Shown: positions 7,677-9,975 of the stretch, piece by piece
Layout: each line of letters opens with the position of its first letter
Position numbering within the stretch: position 1 is the first letter of the stretch
Source: an uncultured Prevotella sp.
GTDB taxonomy: Bacteria; Bacteroidota; Bacteroidia; Bacteroidales; Bacteroidaceae
Length of the DNA: 9,975 nt
Reading direction: 5' to 3'
Assembly (NCBI GenBank): GCA_946055365.1
Contig: CAMGFM010000033.1
Coordinates: forward strand, 1 to 9,975
Notes under the pieces: model-generated
Databases searched by the model: none
Told to the model about the DNA's origin: nothing
The model's input: only the letters and a program-made list of their open reading frames with translations
Position numbers and translations under genes: made by a program

Positions 7677-8513
7677 ATGCAATACACCATAAATGTGAGA
7701 GGCAGGCTTCTTGACCTCTCCCGTCCCATAGTCATGGGCATACTCAATGCCACTCCCGACTCATTCTATTCGGGCAGCCGCAAGCAGACAGAGGCAGATA
7801 TTGCCGACCGTGCCAACCAGATAGTGAGCGAGGGCGGTGCCGTCATTGACGTGGGCGCGTTCTCCACGCGTCCCGGCGCCGATGAGGTGAGCGCGGAGGA
7901 GGAGACTGCCCGCCTGCAGCGCGCCCTTGCCATCGTGCGGCGCGAGCAGCCCGACGCGATAGTGTCTGTCGACACCTACCGTCCGCTTGTGGCGCGCAGG
8001 TGCATAGAGGATTTTGGCGCGGACATCGTCAATGACGTGTCGGAGGGCGGCATCACAGGCATCGTGGGCGTGCCTATCAATGAGCCGGGCGACATGTTCT
8101 CCACCGTGGCAGAGCTTCAGGTGCCTTACATACTCATGTCTGTGCAGCCCACCATCGACACCATGGTTCTCAACTTCTCACATGAGGTGCAGCGTCTGCG
8201 CGACCTCGGCGCAAAGGACATCATCCTCGACCCCGGCTTTGGCTTTGGCAAGACCCTCGCCCAGAACTATCAGGTCATGAATGGCCTTGACCGCCTGCAG
8301 ACGCTTGGATTGCCCGTGCTGGCGGGCCTCTCGCGCAAGAGCATGATAAGGAAGTTGCTGGGCGGAACGCCCGACACCGCCCTCAACGGCACAACCGCCC
8401 TCCACATGGTGTCGCTCTCCAAAGGCGCGTCCATACTCCGCGCCCACGACGTGAGGGAGGCTGCCGAGTGTGTGGCCATACACAATATGCTTGAGAGTGA
8501 GTGTCTTGATTGA
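7677..8513 (+). CDS. folP: Dihydropteroate synthase
   Basis: FolP condenses 7,8-dihydropterin pyrophosphate with p-aminobenzoate in folate synthesis and is the sulfonamide target. From ATG 7677 the protein is 278 aa and begins MQYTINVRGRLLDLSRP. Motifs in order: MGILNATPDSF (20-30), IDVGAFSTRPGA (pABA and Mg2+/pyrophosphate loops), VSVDTYRP, NDVSEGG, LDPGFGFGKT (Asp185), LSRKSM (Lys221) and RAHDVREA (His257 near the C-terminus). An ATG at 7578 in the same frame is rejected because it lies upstream of the promoter and adds non-conserved Phe/Lys-rich sequence. Oddities: the usual LMHMRG segment is LMSVQPT (about 153-159), the loop after it is shorter than I expect, and there is extra sequence after NDVSEGG. 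The core motifs are intact, so activity is likely. cdaA follows on the same strand after a 327-bp gap. Confidence 0.95.
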   Translation: MQYTINVRGRLLDLSRPIVMGILNATPDSFYSGSRKQTEADIADRANQIVSEGGAVIDVGAFSTRPGADEVSAEEETARLQRALAIVRREQPDAIVSVDTYRPLVARRCIEDFGADIVNDVSEGGITGIVGVPINEPGDMFSTVAELQVPYILMSVQPTIDTMVLNFSHEVQRLRDLGAKDIILDPGFGFGKTLAQNYQVMNGLDRLQTLGLPVLAGLSRKSMIRKLLGGTPDTALNGTTALHMVSLSKGASILRAHDVREAAECVAIHNMLESECLD

Positions 8514-8635
8514 CACGTGCCGTTAGTTGATGGCAAAAGTGGCACTTTACCATCGCCAAAGAGCCGCTTTTCAGTCGCCAAAGTGGCACTTTACGACCGT
8601 GAAGAGCCACTTTCATAACGTTCAAGAGCCGCTTG
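8514..8635. repeat. Tandem array B: six near-palindromic 13-bp units, period 22 bp
   Basis: Units begin at 8514, 8536, 8558, 8580, 8601 and 8623 (steps of 22, 22, 22, 21 and 22). Copies read CACGTGCCGTTAG, AAAGTGGCACTTT (twice, 8536-8548 and 8580-8592, each a perfect odd-length palindrome), AAAGAGCCGCTTT, GAAGAGCCACTTT and CAAGAGCCGCTTG. The first unit starts on the base after the folP stop. The consensus AAAGWGSCRCTTT is the same as in array A. In the last unit the outer pair changes from A-T to C-G together, which keeps the dyad. Confidence 0.87.
8529..8554 (+). terminator. Hairpin around the second unit of array B, possible folP terminator
   Basis: GATGG (8529-8533) pairs with CCATC (8550-8554) around the palindromic unit AAAGT-GGC-ACTTT, with a small internal loop. 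This gives two stacked 5-bp stems 16 bases after the folP stop. There is no U-tract, so it may be a transcript 3'-end structure rather than a classic terminator. Confidence 0.35.
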
Positions 8636-8653
8636 TGCGTTAGGTGCGACAAA

Positions 8654-8706
8654 GGCATGAGAGCCGACGTGTGCATTTGCCGTCATGACATGCCCTCTCA
8701 CATGCC
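8654..8706. repeat. Imperfect inverted repeat in the folP-cdaA gap
   Basis: GGCATGAGAG (8654-8663) can pair with CTCTC-AC-ATGCC (8695-8706): ten pairs with one 2-base bulge and a loop of 31 bases. It could be an RNA stem-loop in the cdaA leader or the folP 3' end. It is supported by complementarity alone. Confidence 0.4.
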
Positions 8707-8751
8707 AGCGGTGTGTGTGTTCCGTGTCGCGCCGTGTCTTCTTGCCCTTGC

Positions 8752-8830
8752 GCAAAACCGTCTGGTGTCGGCAAAACCGTCAAATTCCTTTCGGCAAAAT
8801 CCGCTTAACCCCAAACAAACCCGCTAAACC
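8752..8830. repeat. Tandem array C: four degenerate units upstream of cdaA, period about 21 bp
   Basis: GCAAAACCGTC occurs at 8752-8762 and 8771-8781, and GCAAAATCCGCTTAACC at 8794-8810. A fourth, weaker copy ends CCGCTAAACC at 8821-8830, matching CCGCTTAACC at 8801-8810. Unit steps are about 19, 23 and 20. The array stops ten bases before the cdaA ATG. Confidence 0.55.
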
Positions 8831-8840
8831 ACATCGTGTA

Positions 8841-9617
8841 ATGATAGAAATAGGTCTTAAGGACATCATCGACATCTTTCTTGTAGCCCTCCTTCTCTAC
8901 AACGTCTACCGTCTTATGAAGGAGAGCCGCTCGCTCAACGTGTTCATAGGCATCATCGTCTTCGTGCTGATATGGCTCTTCGTGAGTCAGGTGCTGGAGA
9001 TGAAGCTCCTCGGCTCCATCCTCGACAAGCTCGTGAGCGTGGGTGTCATCGGCCTGATAGTGCTTTTTCAGGAAGAGATACGCCGCTTTCTCTATTCCCT
9101 CGGCGCACACCAGCGTTTCAAGTCGGTGTCGCGCCTGCTGCGCATAGGCGGCAAGGCAGGCGACAAGTCGGCCGACAAGGCCACCATCATGCCGATAGTG
9201 ATGGCGTGCATGGATCTCTCGCGCGGCAAGGTGGGCGCGCTCATCGTCGTGGAGCGCGGCATGACGCTCGACGACATATCCGACACCGGCGACATCATCG
9301 ACGCGCGTGTCAACCAGCGGCTCATCGAAAACATATTCTTCAAGAACTCGCCGCTGCATGACGGTGCCATGATCATCAGGCACAAGCGCATCTGGGCGGC
9401 AGGCTGCATACTGCCCGTGTCGCACAGCCAGAACATACCCAAAGAGCTGGGACTGCGCCACCGCGCGGCACTTGGCATGTCGCAAAACAGCGACGCCATT
9501 GCCATAGTGGTGTCCGAGGAGACGGGAGGCATAGGCGTGGCCATGCAAGGCACATTCCAGCTCAGGCTGTCTGCCGAGAAACTCGAGCATATACTGTCTC
9601 GTGAGATGGACAGATAG
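8841..9617 (+). CDS. cdaA: Diadenylate cyclase (c-di-AMP synthase), CdaA/DacA type
   Basis: A membrane-bound enzyme that makes c-di-AMP from two ATP. From ATG 8841 the protein is 258 aa and starts MIEIGLKDIIDIFLVALLLY. Three membrane helices are visible (about 8-26, 33-53 and 57-78), followed by a cytoplasmic DAC (DisA_N) domain. Catalytic motifs are DGA in PLHDGAMII (Asp174-Ala176) and RHR in LRHRAALG (206-208). The conserved LVSVGVIGLIVLFQEEIRRFL segment follows the third helix. The order and length match CdaA of Firmicutes and Bacteroidetes. The longer in-frame start at 8685 is rejected because it adds a non-membrane, Cys/Arg-rich head before a segment that already begins like CdaA. c-di-AMP commonly links potassium and turgor control with the cell envelope. 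The last codons and stop form the first degenerate copy of repeat D. Confidence 0.95.
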   Translation: MIEIGLKDIIDIFLVALLLYNVYRLMKESRSLNVFIGIIVFVLIWLFVSQVLEMKLLGSILDKLVSVGVIGLIVLFQEEIRRFLYSLGAHQRFKSVSRLLRIGGKAGDKSADKATIMPIVMACMDLSRGKVGALIVVERGMTLDDISDTGDIIDARVNQRLIENIFFKNSPLHDGAMIIRHKRIWAAGCILPVSHSQNIPKELGLRHRAALGMSQNSDAIAIVVSEETGGIGVAMQGTFQLRLSAEKLEHILSREMDR

Positions 9618-9665
9618 AGCCTCGGGGTGGACCGACACGCCTCACGGAATAGACCGACACGCCTC
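9608..9665. repeat. Tandem repeat D at the cdaA stop, three copies, period 21-22 bp
   Basis: GGACAGATAGAGCCTC (9608-9623, including the TAG stop), GGACCGACACGCCTC (9629-9643) and AGACCGACACGCCTC (9651-9665). The last two are identical over 14 bases. The array begins inside the coding region and continues into the gap. The unit resembles repeat F after the DUF4250 gene. Confidence 0.65.
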
Positions 9666-9727
9666 GGTGGATTGGCTTGCAGGTCTCTAAAGGCAGGTGT
9701 AAGAGGCGCAGGTGGTTGACTAACAGC

Positions 9728-9764
9728 CCCTATGCAACGGGCAGAAAGCCCTATGCAGCGGGCA
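9728..9764. repeat. Two-copy repeat E, CCCTATGCARCGGGCA, period 21 bp
   Basis: Copies at 9728-9743 and 9749-9764 differ at one of 16 positions (A/G). Further GGGCA cores at 9783 and 9796 may be decayed copies. Confidence 0.6.
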
Positions 9765-9866
9765 TGTGGGGCGCAGTGATGTGGGCAGAAGGCTCGGGCA
9801 ACATGCGTGCCTCACTATTTGTGCAAAAAACATCACTCGCACAACCCTGTATCTCAGATATTTTTA

Positions 9867-9883
9867 GTACTTTTGCAAAGTAC
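9867..9883 (+). promoter_or_regulatory. Putative pta promoter with a 17-bp palindrome over the -7 element
   Basis: GTACTTTTGCAAAGTAC is a perfect 7-bp inverted repeat (GTACTTT/AAAGTAC) around TGC. It contains TACTTTTG (9868-9875), an exact TAnnTTTG match, so a repressor bound to the dyad would block RNA polymerase. No good -33 TTTG is seen at about 20 bases upstream. The leader to the ATG at 9938 would be about 55-60 bases. Confidence 0.5.
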
Positions 9884-9937
9884 AAGTTACAAAATCAACG
9901 CCTTTATCATTTTCAACATATATCATATATATATAAT

Positions 9938-9975
9938 ATGAATTTATTAGAACACATTGTTGCGCACGCCAAGAG
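9938..9975 (+). CDS. pta: Probable phosphate acetyltransferase, 5' end only
   Basis: Only 12 complete codons are present (MNLLEHIVAHAK) before the window ends. The opening MNLL..I...AK resembles the start of Bacteroidales phosphate acetyltransferase, which interconverts acetyl-CoA and acetyl phosphate. The A/T-rich leader and upstream TAnnTTTG support a real gene start. The identity rests on the N-terminus alone and could be another protein with a similar opening. Confidence 0.5.
   Translation, partial: MNLLEHIVAHAK

Larger units (their letters stand above)
8514..8840. other. 327-bp non-coding gap between folP and cdaA
   Basis: It contains array B (8514-8635), an inverted repeat (8654-8706) and array C (8752-8830) just before the cdaA start. 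No TAnnTTTG was seen, so cdaA may depend on folP readthrough or on a promoter that departs from consensus. An in-frame ATG at 8685 would extend cdaA by 52 codons across array C, but the added sequence is Cys/Arg-rich and unlike the family, so the gap is treated as non-coding. Confidence 0.7.
9618..9937. other. 320-bp non-coding gap between cdaA and pta
   Basis: It contains repeat D (9608-9665), three GCAGGT hexamers at 9679, 9693 and 9708, repeat E (9728-9764) with looser GGGCA copies to about 9800, an inverted repeat TTGTGC (9819-9824)/GCACAA (9839-9844), and the putative pta promoter palindrome (9867-9883). The last 60 bases are strongly A/T-rich. No open frame of note is present. Confidence 0.7.

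Noticed and set aside
8685..8840. Upstream ATG extending cdaA by 52 codons
   Set aside because: The added residues are Cys/Arg-rich and cover array C. The protein from 8841 begins as CdaA proteins do, directly before the first membrane helix.
9819..9844. TTGTGC/GCACAA inverted repeat as a terminator of cdaA
   Set aside because: The stem is 6 bp with a 14-base loop and no U-tract, and it lies 200 bases past the stop, so it is too weak to call.

Overview
The window looks like a chromosomal segment of a fairly GC-rich member of the Bacteroidales. Three lines of sequence evidence support this. The protein families have Bacteroidetes-type architectures: a GH92 alpha-mannosidase, a two-domain NagB-like/LmbE protein of about 660 residues, a 59-residue DUF4250 protein, and folP next to a c-di-AMP synthase. 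Promoter-like sites match the Bacteroidetes -7 consensus TAnnTTTG. Shine-Dalgarno sequences are largely absent. The exact family (for example Muribaculaceae or Prevotellaceae) cannot be settled by eye. No rRNA, tRNA, transposase, phage gene or CRISPR array was seen.

Layout. 1-2224: promoter and a secreted GH92 alpha-mannosidase. 2280-4268: a NagB-like domain fused to an LmbE/PIG-L deacetylase domain. 4269-4666: a long non-coding gap with a 22-bp-period repeat array. 4667-4846: DUF4250. 4910-6247: a MATE efflux protein, convergent with and overlapping murF. 6226-7542 (minus): murF. A compact divergent promoter region separates murF from folP (7677-8513). 8514-8840: a repeat-filled gap. 8841-9617: membrane-bound diadenylate cyclase cdaA. 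9618-9937: a second repeat-bearing gap ending in a promoter. 9938-9975: the first 12 codons of what is probably pta.

How the genes fit together. The first two genes suggest host or dietary glycan use: mannose release in the cell envelope, then amino-sugar handling in the cytoplasm. murF and cdaA both bear on the cell wall (peptidoglycan precursor synthesis, and a second messenger tied to turgor and envelope stress). folP serves folate synthesis. The protein-coding content is mostly housekeeping.

The most unusual signal is non-coding. Several intergenic gaps carry short, degenerate tandem repeats with different unit sequences but nearly the same period, about 21-23 bp. Two of them (4388-4529 and 8514-8635) share a near-palindromic 13-bp core, AAAGWGSCRCTTT. 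Three begin at, or within a few bases of, the upstream stop codon. Other points worth a second look are a probable missing start codon in the GH92 gene (ATA where ATG is expected), substituted catalytic residues in the NagB-like domain, an altered loop in FolP, and a 17-bp palindrome over the putative pta promoter.
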